Assembly (NCBI RefSeq): GCF_002931555.1
Contig: NZ_PSTZ01000006.1
Coordinates: 62,001 to 126,000 of the forward strand
Reading direction: 5' to 3'
Origin: Pseudoclavibacter sp. RFBB5
GTDB taxonomy: Bacteria > Actinomycetota > Actinomycetes > Actinomycetales > Microbacteriaceae
DNA length: 64,000 bases
In this document: piece by piece, positions 1-8,467 of the stretch
Layout of the letters: each line of letters starts with the position of its first letter
Numbering within the stretch: the first letter of the stretch is position 1
Notes under the pieces: generated by a model
Databases searched by the model: none
Seen by the model: only the letters and a program-made list of their open reading frames with translations
Told to the model about the DNA's origin: nothing
Position numbers and translations under genes: made by a program

Positions 1-1
1 G

Positions 2-811
2 CTCGGCACGCGCACGGAGACGAAGAACGTCAACTCGTTCAGGTCGATCGAGCGCGCAGTCCGGTACGAGATCCAGCGCCAGGCTGCGCTCCTCGCGGCT
101 GGCGGGAGCATCACGCAGGAGACCCGGCACTGGCACGAGGACACGGGACGCACCTCATCCGGTCGTCCGAAGTCCGACGCCGACGACTACCGATACTTCC
201 CTGAGCCCGACCTCATGCCGCTGCGCCCCAGCCGTGAGCTCGTCGAGGAGCTTCGCGCGACGCTTCCCGAGGCGCCCGTCGCCCGCCGCCGCCGCCTCAA
301 GGCGGAGTGGGGCTTCGCCGACCAGGAGTTCCAGGACATCGCCAACGCGGGGCTTCTCGAGGTCGTCGATGCGACCGTCGCGGCTGGCGCGACGGCCGCT
401 GGCGCCAAGAAGTGGTGGATGGGCGAGCTCTCGCGCATCGCCAACGACCGCGGAGTGCAGGCCACGGACCTCGCGACCCCGCGGCAGATCGCCGAGCTCG
501 ACGGTCTGATCACGGCAGGCACGGTCAACGACCGACTCGCGCGCGAGGTGCTCGAGGGAGTGCTCGCGGGTGAGGGATCTCCCGCAGAGGTCGTCGAATC
601 GCGCGGACTCGCCGTCGTCAGCGATGACGGGCCTCTCATCGAGGCCATCGACGCGGCACTTGCGCAGCAGCCCGACGTCCTCGCGAAGATCCGCGACGGC
701 AAGGTGCAGGCGGCAGGTGCGGTCATCGGCGCCGTGATGAAGGCGATGCGGGGCAAGGCAGACGCCGCGCGCGTGCGAGAGCTCGTTCTCGAGCGCGCCC
801 AGAGCTCCTAG
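2..811 (+). CDS. gatB: Asp-tRNA(Asn)/Glu-tRNA(Gln) amidotransferase subunit B, C-terminal part (5' end outside window)
   Basis: Subunit B of the GatCAB complex, which converts misacylated Glu-tRNA(Gln) or Asp-tRNA(Asn) to the correct Gln/Asn form in the cytoplasm. The reading frame is open from the first full codon at base 2, so the gene is cut by the window edge. Family hallmarks visible: a KNVNSFRSIERAVRYEI stretch at the very start and a DDYRYFPEPDLMPL stretch about 60 residues later, both from the catalytic cradle. The remainder is the helical/YqeY-type tail that contacts tRNA, ending near the usual GatB terminus. A 16-bp hairpin follows the stop codon, so gatB is probably last in its operon. 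The gatC and gatA genes presumably lie upstream, outside the window (inference). Confidence 0.96.
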   Translation, partial: LGTRTETKNVNSFRSIERAVRYEIQRQAALLAAGGSITQETRHWHEDTGRTSSGRPKSDADDYRYFPEPDLMPLRPSRELVEELRATLPEAPVARRRRLKAEWGFADQEFQDIANAGLLEVVDATVAAGATAAGAKKWWMGELSRIANDRGVQATDLATPRQIAELDGLITAGTVNDRLAREVLEGVLAGEGSPAEVVESRGLAVVSDDGPLIEAIDAALAQQPDVLAKIRDGKVQAAGAVIGAVMKAMRGKADAARVRELVLERAQSS

Positions 812-857
812 AGCTCGAACTCGTACACCGGGGAATTGTCGGGCAGGACCTAGGCGC

Positions 858-893
858 CCCTGTGGCTCTGGCGATAGCGTCAGAGCCACAGGG
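858..893. terminator. Hairpin terminator after gatB
   Basis: Perfect 13-bp inverted repeat CCCTGTGGCTCTG / CAGAGCCACAGGG, and pairing continues inward for three more pairs (one G-U) to an ATAG tetraloop. No T-run follows, as is common in high-GC actinobacteria. It lies 46 bases after the gatB stop and just ahead of the next gene, so it could also act as a leader structure for that gene. Confidence 0.7.
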
Positions 894-919
894 CCTCGGT
901 GAACGGAGCAGTGAATCTC

Positions 920-2314
920 ATGGGCAAGAAGACTGGCAAGAAGGCTCGGGTCGAACGACCAGATGCCACGCAGGGCGGCCCTCGGGCGAAGGTCAAGAAA
1001 GAGCGTGTGCAGCCGCCGAAGTCGGTGCAGCGACCGGCCTCAGCTGGCACGTCATCGCTCGTGACGACGCTCGAACCGATCGTCGTCGCGGATCCGGCGA
1101 CGCTGAAGGACCCGACGGACAAGACGAAGTCCGAGGACAAGAAGAAGTCCAAGGACAGCAAGAAGTCCAAGGACAGCAAGAAGCTCAGCGACGAGAAGAC
1201 ATCTCAGGACAAGACGAAGTCCACGGACGAGAAGAAGTCCACGGACGAGAAGAAGTCCACGGGCGAGAAGAAGTCCAAGGGCGAGAAGAAGTCCAAGGAG
1301 AAGAAGAAGCCGAAGGGCGACAAGAAGTCCAAGGCTGAGACGGTCCAGGCGGAGGGCTCCGGGCTGGTCGAGGCTGCTCCGAAGTCCGGTGCGACGAAGG
1401 GCCGCAAGTCGGGCGCAGGCGAACGGACGCATATCCTGCGCGATGCGGCGCTCCTCACCGATGAGGGCGACGACGCCCACGGGTTCGCTCGACTCATCAG
1501 GGCCATGCCCGGGATCGTCGCGCTCGTCGAACAGCACGAGACGGCGGTGCATCGTGCGGTCTTCGACAGCTACGTGACCGCGGTCGTCGAGCACGGCGTC
1601 GACGCCGCCGACCTCGGCCCCATCGACATCCGCACGGCAGCGCCGAGAACGGCGGAGGGTGGCGCGCCCGTCGCCGCGGAAGCGCGTGACGACGAGTCTG
1701 CGGTCAGAGGCGTGGAGTCCGCCCGCTCGGTGCGTGCGGGCCGTGGGCGCCGCCCTTCCGGGATCAACAGCGCCGAGACGGTCGACGGGCCTTCGCCCGC
1801 CTCGACGCCGCCCAACAAGAGAGCGTCGTCCTCTGGCTCTGGCTCGAATGGAGACCAGGTGCGCAGCCCCCGCAGCACCGTCCGCGCCTCAACGCGAGCC
1901 CGCGCAGGCCAGGGGCGTGCTTCGACTTCCCAGATGTCGTCGGAGACGGCCACGGACGAACGCACGGGCACCGCCCCGATCGCATCCCGCACGAGGGCCG
2001 GTTCGCGAGGCAGCGCAGCGGCCAGGTCCCGCGCCGCAAGATCACGAGCCCGGAGTCTCGAAGAGCTCGCAGAAGAGCTGAAGCCGACGAACAACGGGCA
2101 GCGCATCGCACTCGCCATCGCCTCGATCATCGGCGATGAGGCCGAGGTCACCGCGGCGAGGATCACGGCCGAGTTCGAGCGCATGACGTGGCGAGTGCCG
2201 GTGAACGTCGCCGCCTCGGTGCGTCAGGCGGCCAGGGCCGGCCTCGTCGACCTCGAGGGACCGACGGGCACCCGCCTCACTCCGGCTGGCGAGGAGTACG
2301 TCGCCGGCAGCTGA
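920..2314 (+). CDS. Lysine-repeat protein with C-terminal winged-helix-like domain, unknown function
   Basis: I do not recognise a named family. The 464-residue protein has four parts. Residues about 1-60 are basic. Residues about 65-145 are a low-complexity repeat built of units such as KKSKDS, KKSTDE and KKSKGE, resembling histone-H1-like or HupB tails. A helical segment of about 75 residues follows (around HILRDAALL to ADLGPIDIRT). A long Ser/Arg/Ala-rich linker then leads to a C-terminal region of about 85 residues whose pattern (GQRIALAIASI, ASVRQAARAGLVDL, TRLTPAGEEYV) looks like a winged helix-turn-helix. I infer DNA binding or nucleoid association. ATG at 920 is preferred because GGAG lies 12 bases upstream; an in-frame GTG at 899 is possible but has no better ribosome site. 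The gene stands alone between two strong hairpins. Confidence 0.75.
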   Translation: MGKKTGKKARVERPDATQGGPRAKVKKERVQPPKSVQRPASAGTSSLVTTLEPIVVADPATLKDPTDKTKSEDKKKSKDSKKSKDSKKLSDEKTSQDKTKSTDEKKSTDEKKSTGEKKSKGEKKSKEKKKPKGDKKSKAETVQAEGSGLVEAAPKSGATKGRKSGAGERTHILRDAALLTDEGDDAHGFARLIRAMPGIVALVEQHETAVHRAVFDSYVTAVVEHGVDAADLGPIDIRTAAPRTAEGGAPVAAEARDDESAVRGVESARSVRAGRGRRPSGINSAETVDGPSPASTPPNKRASSSGSGSNGDQVRSPRSTVRASTRARAGQGRASTSQMSSETATDERTGTAPIASRTRAGSRGSAAARSRAARSRARSLEELAEELKPTNNGQRIALAIASIIGDEAEVTAARITAEFERMTWRVPVNVAASVRQAARAGLVDLEGPTGTRLTPAGEEYVAGS

Positions 2315-2337
2315 ATGAGTCGCTGACCGAGACGCCT

Positions 2338-2370
2338 CGAGCCCGCCCCTGCGCTGCAGGGGCGGGCTCG
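2338..2370. terminator. Bidirectional hairpin terminator
   Basis: Perfect 15-bp stem CGAGCCCGCCCCTGC / GCAGGGGCGGGCTCG with a three-base loop, sitting between the convergent lysine-repeat gene and the acyl-CoA ligase gene. It can serve both strands. Confidence 0.8.
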
Positions 2371-2383
2371 CTCGCGCTTCGGC

Positions 2384-4138
2384 CTATTCGGCGCCGGGGC
2401 GCGCCCCGCCAGTTTCTTCGTCGTCTCCCGCTGCGGCTGCCGCTGTCGCGTTGCGGTTCTGCTGCAGCGCGTCCCGAACCTTCTTGCGCAGCACCTTCCC
2501 GATGAGCGATTTCGGGAGCTCCTCCCAGACGACGTACGACCGCGGCACCTTGTGCTCGGAGAGTCGCTCGCGGACGAAGGCGCGCGTTGCAGCTTCGTCC
2601 AGGCGTGCCCCCTCATCGAGCACGACGACGGCGGTGACGACCTCGGCGCCACCACCTCGCCTGATGCCGACGACGGCGACCTCGGCGACGCCTGGCACCT
2701 CGGTGACAACGCGCTCGACCTCGGAGGGCGACACGTTGAAGCCGCCCGTGATGATGAGCTCCTTCTTGCGGTCCACGACCGTCACGAAACCGTCCGCATC
2801 CTGCACGACGAGGTCGCCCGAACGCACCCAGCCGCCGTCGATGAGCACCTCCGCCGTTTCCTCGGGTCGGTTCCAATAACCCTGGAAGGTCTGCGGGCCC
2901 TTGATGAGCAGTTCGCCGACTTCGCCGAGCTCGACCTCCCTGCTCGGGTCGCTCGGGTCGGTGACCTTGATGAAGGTCGACGGGAACGGGATGCCGATCG
3001 TTCCCGTCTTCCGCTTGTCGGTGAAAGGATTGCCGAGCGCGACGGGCGACGTCTCGGTGAGTCCGTACCCTTCGACGAGCTGACCACCCGCGACGGCCTC
3101 CCAGCGGTGCACGATGGCGTCGTTCAGCGTCATGGCGCCCGAGATGGCGTAGATGACGCCGGAGAGGTCGAGCTTGCCTTCCTTCGCGACGCGCGCGAGC
3201 CGGTCGTACATGGGCGGCACGGCGGGGATGAAGGTCGCGGGCGACTTCTTCGATGCTGCGATGACCAGCTCGGGGTCGAACGTCGGGAAGAGCACCGCCT
3301 TCGCGCCGACGCTCACGGAGTAGATGACGGAGAGCAACACGCCGAACGCGTGGAACATGGGCAGCACGCCGTAGATCGTTTCGTTGCCTGCCGTGAACTC
3401 CGGCATCCAGGCGGCGCCCTGGCGGGCGTTCGACCACAGGTTGCGGTGGGTGAGCATCGCTCCCTTGGGGTTGCCCGTCGTGCCGCTCGTGTACTGCAGG
3501 CTCGCGAGGTCTTCCGGGCCCGGGGTCGGGATGCTCGCGTCGAGCGGCTGCTGCTTCGCGAGCTTCTCGAAGGGAACGGTGCCCGGCGCCTTCGCGCTGA
3601 GCTTGGCGCGGGACTCGCGGGCTTTCGCGATGGGCAGGCGGAGCAGCAGCTGCGTCTTGAGCGGCATGCCCTTCGTCACATCGACCGCGATGACGTGCCG
3701 GATGCCGAGGCTGTGGGGGAGCGACTGCACCGTCGGCGCGGCTTTGTCCCAGGCGATGACGATCTCGGCACCGTGGTCTTCGAACTGCGTCCGCAGCTCG
3801 TCACGCGTGTAGAGCGGGTTGTGCTCGACGACAACCGCTCCGAGGCGGAGCACCGCATAGAACGCGACCACGTGCTGCGGCGCGTTCGGCATGATCAGCG
3901 CCACCCGGTCGCCCCGCTTGACGCCGATACGCCGCAGCCCCTGCGCGAACCGCAGCACCTGGTCCTGCAGCTCCGCGAAGGTGGTCTGCGCGCCGAAGAA
4001 CTCGATCGCGGGCTTGTCGGGGAACCGCTCGGCGATCTCCGACAGCATGTCGGGGAGCGACCCGTTCGGGACTTCGATGTCCTTCGGGGTCCCGGGGGCG
4101 TAGAAGGCGGTCCAGGCGCGAGACTCGTTGAGCTGCAT
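2384..4138 (-). CDS. fadD: Long-chain fatty acid-CoA ligase (ANL superfamily)
   Basis: Activates fatty acids to acyl-CoA through an acyl-adenylate. The 584-residue protein has the expected motifs in order: the AMP-binding P-loop YTSGTTGNPKG at residues 216-226, the GYGLTE motif at about 357-362, an RSGDL motif at about 436, and the C-terminal PKSLIGKVLRKK segment, whose GK lysine is the A10 catalytic lysine. Length is typical for bacterial FadD. The start at MQLNESRAWT places the N-terminus where homologues begin. The C-terminal tail after about residue 560 is Ala/Glu-rich and probably disordered. It is transcribed divergently from dinB with about 80 bases between. Exact chain-length preference cannot be read from sequence. 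Confidence 0.93.
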   Translation of the reverse strand: MQLNESRAWTAFYAPGTPKDIEVPNGSLPDMLSEIAERFPDKPAIEFFGAQTTFAELQDQVLRFAQGLRRIGVKRGDRVALIMPNAPQHVVAFYAVLRLGAVVVEHNPLYTRDELRTQFEDHGAEIVIAWDKAAPTVQSLPHSLGIRHVIAVDVTKGMPLKTQLLLRLPIAKARESRAKLSAKAPGTVPFEKLAKQQPLDASIPTPGPEDLASLQYTSGTTGNPKGAMLTHRNLWSNARQGAAWMPEFTAGNETIYGVLPMFHAFGVLLSVIYSVSVGAKAVLFPTFDPELVIAASKKSPATFIPAVPPMYDRLARVAKEGKLDLSGVIYAISGAMTLNDAIVHRWEAVAGGQLVEGYGLTETSPVALGNPFTDKRKTGTIGIPFPSTFIKVTDPSDPSREVELGEVGELLIKGPQTFQGYWNRPEETAEVLIDGGWVRSGDLVVQDADGFVTVVDRKKELIITGGFNVSPSEVERVVTEVPGVAEVAVVGIRRGGGAEVVTAVVVLDEGARLDEAATRAFVRERLSEHKVPRSYVVWEELPKSLIGKVLRKKVRDALQQNRNATAAAAAGDDEETGGARPGAE

Positions 4139-4220
4139 GCGCAGAGTCTATTCGCGCAGAGCGTCGGGGAGATGTCCGGTGCGTCCTGCGGATGTCGGTG
4201 GGACATCGCACAATGGATGC

Positions 4221-5516
4221 ATGACCAGGAAAGACATGGGTGTGCGGCAGACGGGTGTGGCGTCCGACCGCGACGCGTCCGCGAGCATCCTCCATGTCGA
4301 CATGGACGCCTTCTTCGTCGCGGTCGAGCTCCTCGAGCGGCCCGACCTCATCGGCAAGCCGGTGATCGTCGGTGGCACGCGCGAGCGGGGTGTCGTCTCG
4401 AGCGCGAGCTACGAGGCCAGGGCGCGGGGAGTGCGAAGCGCCATGCCGATGCACCAGGCCATCGCGCGGTGCCCCGAGGCCGTCGTGCTACCGGGCAGCA
4501 TGCATAAGTACCGTGAGGCGTCGCAGCAGGTCATGGAGATCTTCCGCGAGTTCACGCCCCTCGTCGAGCCTCTGTCGATCGACGAGGCGTTCCTCGACGT
4601 GTCTGGCGCGAGCCTGCTGTTCGGCACGCCCGGCGAGATCGCAGCGCGACTGCGGGAACGGGTCAAGGCGCAGACAGGGCTCACGTGCTCCGTCGGCGCC
4701 GCCTCCACGAAGTTCGTCGCGAAGCTCGCCTCCGGCAAGTGCAAGCCGAACGGCATGCTCGTGATCCCGCATGAGGAGACCATTCCGTTCCTGCACCACC
4801 TGCCCGTCGGGGCCCTCTGGGGTGTCGGGGAGAAGAGTGAGGCGAAGCTGCGTGGCATCGGCATCCACACGGTCTTCGACCTGGCTCACACGCCGGTGCC
4901 GGTGCTCGAGCGGGCAGTCGGCAAGGCTGGGGCGGCGAAGCTCAGCGCCCTCGCGTGGGGCAGGGACGAGCGCGGCGTGGAGGAGGCCCACCGGGAGAAG
5001 TCGATCAGTCACGAGCAGACGTTCTTCGAGGACGTGGCCGACTTCGTCTTCCTCGAGCGTGAGGTACGAGCGCAGGCGGATGCGGTGGCCACTCGGCTGC
5101 GCCGTGCGGGCCTGCAGGCTCGTCAGGTCGGCATCAAGCTTCGCTGGTCCGACTTCTCCACCATCACGCGTTCGCACACGCTCGCGGAGCCGAGCGACGT
5201 CGGGCATTCGCTGTATCTCGAGGCGCGCGAGATGCTGCGCGCAGCCCTCGTGCCGCCGCGGCCCGTGCGCCTCATCGGAGTGCGGGCCGAGCGCCTCGTG
5301 GAGGCGGGGACCTCAGGCCAGCTGTCGCTCTTCGGAGCCGAGGAGGACGACGATTGGGAGGCGGCGGAACGAGCCGTCGACCAGGCTGTTGCCCGCTTCG
5401 GGAAGTTCGCGCTGCGCCCGGCCTCGCTGCTCGGTCGGGGTGAGCGAAGCGACGGCACCGTCGGACTCAGCGAGCGCGCGAACCGCACGCAGGACGAGGC
5501 CCAGGACCAGCACTGA
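4221..5516 (+). CDS. dinB: DNA polymerase IV (Y-family translesion polymerase)
   Basis: Error-prone polymerase that bypasses damaged template. Catalytic acidic residues are present: HVDMDAFF at residues 25-32 (Asp27, Asp29) and SIDEAFLDVSG at 119-129 (Asp121, Glu122). The CSVGAASTKFVAKLAS helix and the little-finger domain follow. A QLSLF motif close to the C-terminus matches the beta-clamp-binding consensus, so the protein should be recruited by the sliding clamp. ATG at 4221 gives 431 residues and starts shortly before the conserved core; an in-frame ATG at 4236 is an alternative. Convergent with the DUF2277 gene, only 10 bases apart. No SOS-box (LexA) palindrome was recognised upstream. 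Confidence 0.95.
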   Translation: MTRKDMGVRQTGVASDRDASASILHVDMDAFFVAVELLERPDLIGKPVIVGGTRERGVVSSASYEARARGVRSAMPMHQAIARCPEAVVLPGSMHKYREASQQVMEIFREFTPLVEPLSIDEAFLDVSGASLLFGTPGEIAARLRERVKAQTGLTCSVGAASTKFVAKLASGKCKPNGMLVIPHEETIPFLHHLPVGALWGVGEKSEAKLRGIGIHTVFDLAHTPVPVLERAVGKAGAAKLSALAWGRDERGVEEAHREKSISHEQTFFEDVADFVFLEREVRAQADAVATRLRRAGLQARQVGIKLRWSDFSTITRSHTLAEPSDVGHSLYLEAREMLRAALVPPRPVRLIGVRAERLVEAGTSGQLSLFGAEEDDDWEAAERAVDQAVARFGKFALRPASLLGRGERSDGTVGLSERANRTQDEAQDQH

Positions 5517-5526
5517 GGGTGTGCGT

Positions 5527-5814
5527 CTAGGAGGCGGCCTTCGCGGCTTCGCGGGCGGCGATTCGCGCCTGCACTTCTGGGCGCCGCAACGGTGGGACGG
5601 TCTTCGGCGGCTGGCGTCGCTCGGGCAGGTCCTCGAGGAGATGCTCGGTGATGTGCGCGATCTCGCGCACCGCACGCTCGAAGGCGTCACTGGTGCGGAC
5701 TGTGGGATGCGTGATGCCGGAGACCTTGCGCACGTACTGGCGTGCGGCGGCCTCGATCTCGGTGTCGTTCGCGGCCGGTTCGAGCCCGCGGAGCTCGGTG
5801 ATGTTTCTGCACAT
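5527..5814 (-). CDS. DUF2277 family protein
   Basis: A 95-residue protein starting MCRNITELRGLEP and containing the AARQYVRKVSG segment, which is the signature of the DUF2277 family of small actinobacterial proteins. No biochemical function is established to my knowledge. The start was placed at the MCRN methionine because family members begin exactly there; the frame stays open 36 bases further upstream. The C-terminal quarter is rich in Pro, Arg and Ala. It sits between dinB and a RibD-C-like gene, with no clear functional tie to either. Confidence 0.85.
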   Translation of the reverse strand: MCRNITELRGLEPAANDTEIEAAARQYVRKVSGITHPTVRTSDAFERAVREIAHITEHLLEDLPERRQPPKTVPPLRRPEVQARIAAREAAKAAS

Positions 5815-5886
5815 GCGGGTCAGGGTACGCCGACGCTCTGGAAGCGACAAGCGAACCCGGCTTCGCGTGCTCGCCGCAGACGAGAC

Positions 5887-6477
5887 CTAGCTCGCTGGGC
5901 GGCGCACGCGGTAGCGGAGGTGCAGCACCCTGGTGCCCGGCAGCACGACGTCGGGGTCCTCAAGCAGGTGCTGGGCGTCGGTCTCCCCGAAGAAGCGCTT
6001 GCCTGCGCCGAAGACCACGGGGACCACATCCATCCGCACCTCGTCGACAAGGCCGGCGGCGAGCGCCTGCCCGCCGACGTCGCCGGCGGCCACCTCGACG
6101 GTCCGGTCACCCGCGAGCTCCTTGGCTCTGGCGACGGCGGCCTCGACACCCTCGACGAAATGGAACGGCAGTTCCGTGTTCCACCCCTCTGGCGGGGGCC
6201 GGTGGGACACGACGACCACGTGGTCGATGCCGCTCGGCGGGGTCCCGTCCCAGCCGTCCGTCAAGTCGAAGACGTGTCGGCCGGCGATCGTCACGCCGAT
6301 CTGATCCCAGTACGGGCGGGTGTAGTCGTAGGACGCCTGCGAGACCTTGAGGACGCGGCTGTCGTCGAGCGCGACGTCTCCGCTGGTCAGCCAGTCGAAA
6401 AGGTGACCGGGGTCGTCGTTGTCGTCGGCGATGAAGCCGTCGACCGAGACCGAGCTGTACATGACGACCTTGCCCAT
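5887..6477 (-). CDS. RibD C-terminal / dihydrofolate-reductase-like family protein
   Basis: A 196-residue reductase-fold protein. The N-terminus MGKVVMYSSVSVDGFIAD is the characteristic first strand of RibD-C proteins, and the VDEVRMDVVPVVFGAGKRFF segment is the conserved NAD(P)-side region. Members are related to the reductase domain of RibD and to YyaP/YwjB; the substrate is unknown for most stand-alone actinobacterial copies. The start at 6477 is supported by an AGGAG eight bases upstream. Upstream on the same strand lies an 86-bp inverted-repeat element and then treZ, but the hairpin makes co-transcription uncertain. Confidence 0.88.
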   Translation of the reverse strand: MGKVVMYSSVSVDGFIADDNDDPGHLFDWLTSGDVALDDSRVLKVSQASYDYTRPYWDQIGVTIAGRHVFDLTDGWDGTPPSGIDHVVVVSHRPPPEGWNTELPFHFVEGVEAAVARAKELAGDRTVEVAAGDVGGQALAAGLVDEVRMDVVPVVFGAGKRFFGETDAQHLLEDPDVVLPGTRVLHLRYRVRRPAS

Positions 6478-6538
6478 GGGACCGCTCCTTCGCGTCGGGA
6501 GCACCATGCTAGCCAGCGAAGCGTGAGAAACCCACGCC

Positions 6539-6624
6539 CGCCTGTCCAACTTCAGTGCGATATGCGTCTATACGAGCCGTTCTGGGCCCGAAACGCCGAG
6601 ATCTGCACTGAAGTTGGACAGGCG
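6539..6624. repeat. 86-bp inverted-repeat element, copy A
   Basis: Perfect 20-bp arms (6539-6558 and 6605-6624; one arm reads GCACTGAAGTTGGACAGGCG) enclose 46 bases. The right arm ends three bases before the treZ stop codon. A related but degenerate element occurs at 20836-20917. The two right arms agree at 17 of 18 positions, which suggests a dispersed intergenic repeat family rather than an ordinary terminator. Confidence 0.75.
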
Positions 6625-6627
6625 AGG

Positions 6628-8424
6628 TCAGGCGCGGGTGACGCGGAGCACCGCGGCGCTCTCCGCGGGCAGGCGCAACGGCACGGCGGATGCGCCGACC
6701 GGCGCGCCGGTGACCGTTCCGGTGGTCTCACCGAGCGCCGCCCGCGCATCCGTCGCGAACAGCACTTCAGCGGCGCGCTCGACACGCAGCTCGCGCGCCT
6801 GCGAGGAGAAGTTCACCGCGATGGCGAGGCTGCCGCGCGTGATGGCCAGCGTGCCGTGCTCCTCGGAGACATCGACGCTGCTCGCGTCGAGCCACGGCAG
6901 GGTGATGTCGGCCTCGCGCCGGCGCAGGGCGATGAGCTCACGGTAGATCTCGAGAAGGCGCGCGTGCTCGGGCTTGTCGAGCTCGCTCCAGTTGAGCTTC
7001 GACCGGGTGAACGTCTCCACGTCCTGCGGGTTCGGGACGACGGCCGCATCCCATCCCATGCGCGCGAACTCGCCGATGCGACCTTCGGTCGTCGCCTTAG
7101 CCAGCTCGGGCTCCGGGTGGGAGGAGAAGAACTGGAACGGCGTCGTGGCGCCCCACTCCTCGCCCATGAAGAGCATGGGCGTGAAGGGCGAGGTGAGCTC
7201 GAGCGTCGCCGCGATGGCGAGCTGGCCGGGGGAGAGGGTCGCGGTGAGGCGGTCGCCGATGGCCCGGTTGCCGATCTGATCGTGGTTCTGCGACGAGACG
7301 ACGAGCCGCCAGGCGCGGGTCTGCGCCGGGAGGGCACGGCCATGGTGGCGGCCGCGGAAGGTCGAGAGCGTGCCGTCGTGGAAGAAGCCCTTCGTGAGCA
7401 CCTTCACCAGGGAATCGAGGCCCTCGAAGTCGGCGTAGTAGCCGCTCGTCTCGCCCGTGAGGTTGACGTGCACGGCGTGGTGGAAGTCGTCTGACCACTG
7501 CGCGTCGAGTCCGTAGCCGCCCGCCTCATCTGACGTGATGAGGCGCGGGTTGTTGAGGTCGGACTCGGCGATCAGCGTGAGGGGGCGGCCCACGTGTGCC
7601 TCGAGCTCGTCGACGTCGCGCGCCAGCTCCTCGAGGATGTGCACGGCCCGGTCGTCGATGAGCGCGTGCACGGCGTCCAGTCGCAGGCCGTCGACGTGGA
7701 AGTCTCGCAGCCACATGGCGACGTTGTCGCGGATGTAGGCGCGCACCTCGTCGGAGTTCTCCCCGTCGAGGTTGACGGTGTCGCCCCACGCCGTGGCGTG
7801 GTGGTCGGAGAGGTACGGGCCGAACTTGCCGAGGTAGTTGCCGGACGGGCCGAGGTGGTTGTAGACGACGTCCTGGATGACGCCGATGCCGCGCTCGTGG
7901 CAGGCCTCGACGAAGCGCTGGTAGGCGGCGGGCCCGCCGTAGCCCTCGTGCACCGCGAACCAGTCGACGCCGTCGTAGCCCCAGCCGTGGGTGCCGCTGA
8001 ACGCGTTGACGGGCATGACCTCGACGAAGTCGACGCCGAGCGTCTGGAGGTGGTCGAGGCGGGTGATGGCGGAGTCGAGGGTGCCCTCTGGTGTGAAGGT
8101 GCCGATGTGCAGCTCGATGATGACCGAGCCAGCGAGGGTACGGCCGGTCCAGTCGTCGTCCGTCCACGGCTGCCTGGCCGGGTCGAACGTGCGGGAGAGG
8201 CCGTGCACGCCGTCCGGCTGCCAGCGCGAGCGGGGGTCGGGAATCGGAGTCGTGGCGCCGTCGACGAGGTACCCGTAGTCGTGCGTCTCCTCGTCGAGCT
8301 CGAGCGCAGCATCCGGCACCCACCAGTCACCGTCTGTGCGGCGCATGGGCAGCTCGGACCCGTCGAGGTGCAGGGTCAGCGTCTCGGCGTGTGGTGCCCA
8401 GACGTCGAAGCGGGAATCGCGCAC
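6628..8424 (-). CDS. treZ: Malto-oligosyltrehalose trehalohydrolase
   Basis: Second enzyme of the TreYZ pathway: it releases trehalose from maltooligosyltrehalose in the cytoplasm. A GH13 family 598-residue protein beginning [10 protein letters not shown], with an N-terminal E-set domain and then the barrel. The GH13 regions are visible: [21 protein letters not shown] (nucleophile Asp), LIAESDLN (acid Glu) and [10 protein letters not shown]. The start is GTG at 8424, preceded by AGGAG seven bases upstream; the frame is open further 5' but that part overlaps the treY end and reads as non-coding. It lies 43 bases after treY and downstream of glgX, so the three form one functional cluster converting glycogen to trehalose. 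Confidence 0.96.
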   Translation of the reverse strand: MRDSRFDVWAPHAETLTLHLDGSELPMRRTDGDWWVPDAALELDEETHDYGYLVDGATTPIPDPRSRWQPDGVHGLSRTFDPARQPWTDDDWTGRTLAGSVIIELHIGTFTPEGTLDSAITRLDHLQTLGVDFVEVMPVNAFSGTHGWGYDGVDWFAVHEGYGGPAAYQRFVEACHERGIGVIQDVVYNHLGPSGNYLGKFGPYLSDHHATAWGDTVNLDGENSDEVRAYIRDNVAMWLRDFHVDGLRLDAVHALIDDRAVHILEELARDVDELEAHVGRPLTLIAESDLNNPRLITSDEAGGYGLDAQWSDDFHHAVHVNLTGETSGYYADFEGLDSLVKVLTKGFFHDGTLSTFRGRHHGRALPAQTRAWRLVVSSQNHDQIGNRAIGDRLTATLSPGQLAIAATLELTSPFTPMLFMGEEWGATTPFQFFSSHPEPELAKATTEGRIGEFARMGWDAAVVPNPQDVETFTRSKLNWSELDKPEHARLLEIYRELIALRRREADITLPWLDASSVDVSEEHGTLAITRGSLAIAVNFSSQARELRVERAAEVLFATDARAALGETTGTVTGAPVGASAVPLRLPAESAAVLRVTRA

Positions 8425-8467
8425 GGGGAACTCCTTGGTGGCAGGCGAGGGTGGATGCGGGTGCTGG

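Noticed and set aside
1052-1594. Leucine-rich minus-strand frame
   Set aside because: Complement of the lysine-repeat coding region; apparent LLLGLL repeats are a by-product of AAG codons.
2552-4507. Long plus-strand frame of 651 codons opposite the acyl-CoA ligase
   Set aside because: It is the antisense shadow of fadD, typical of GC-rich DNA; it contains no motif and no ribosome site.
4771-7494. Plus-strand frame of 907 codons across dinB, the RibD-C-like gene and part of treZ
   Set aside because: It spans several real genes in other frames and has an Arg/Ser-rich composition, without domain motifs.
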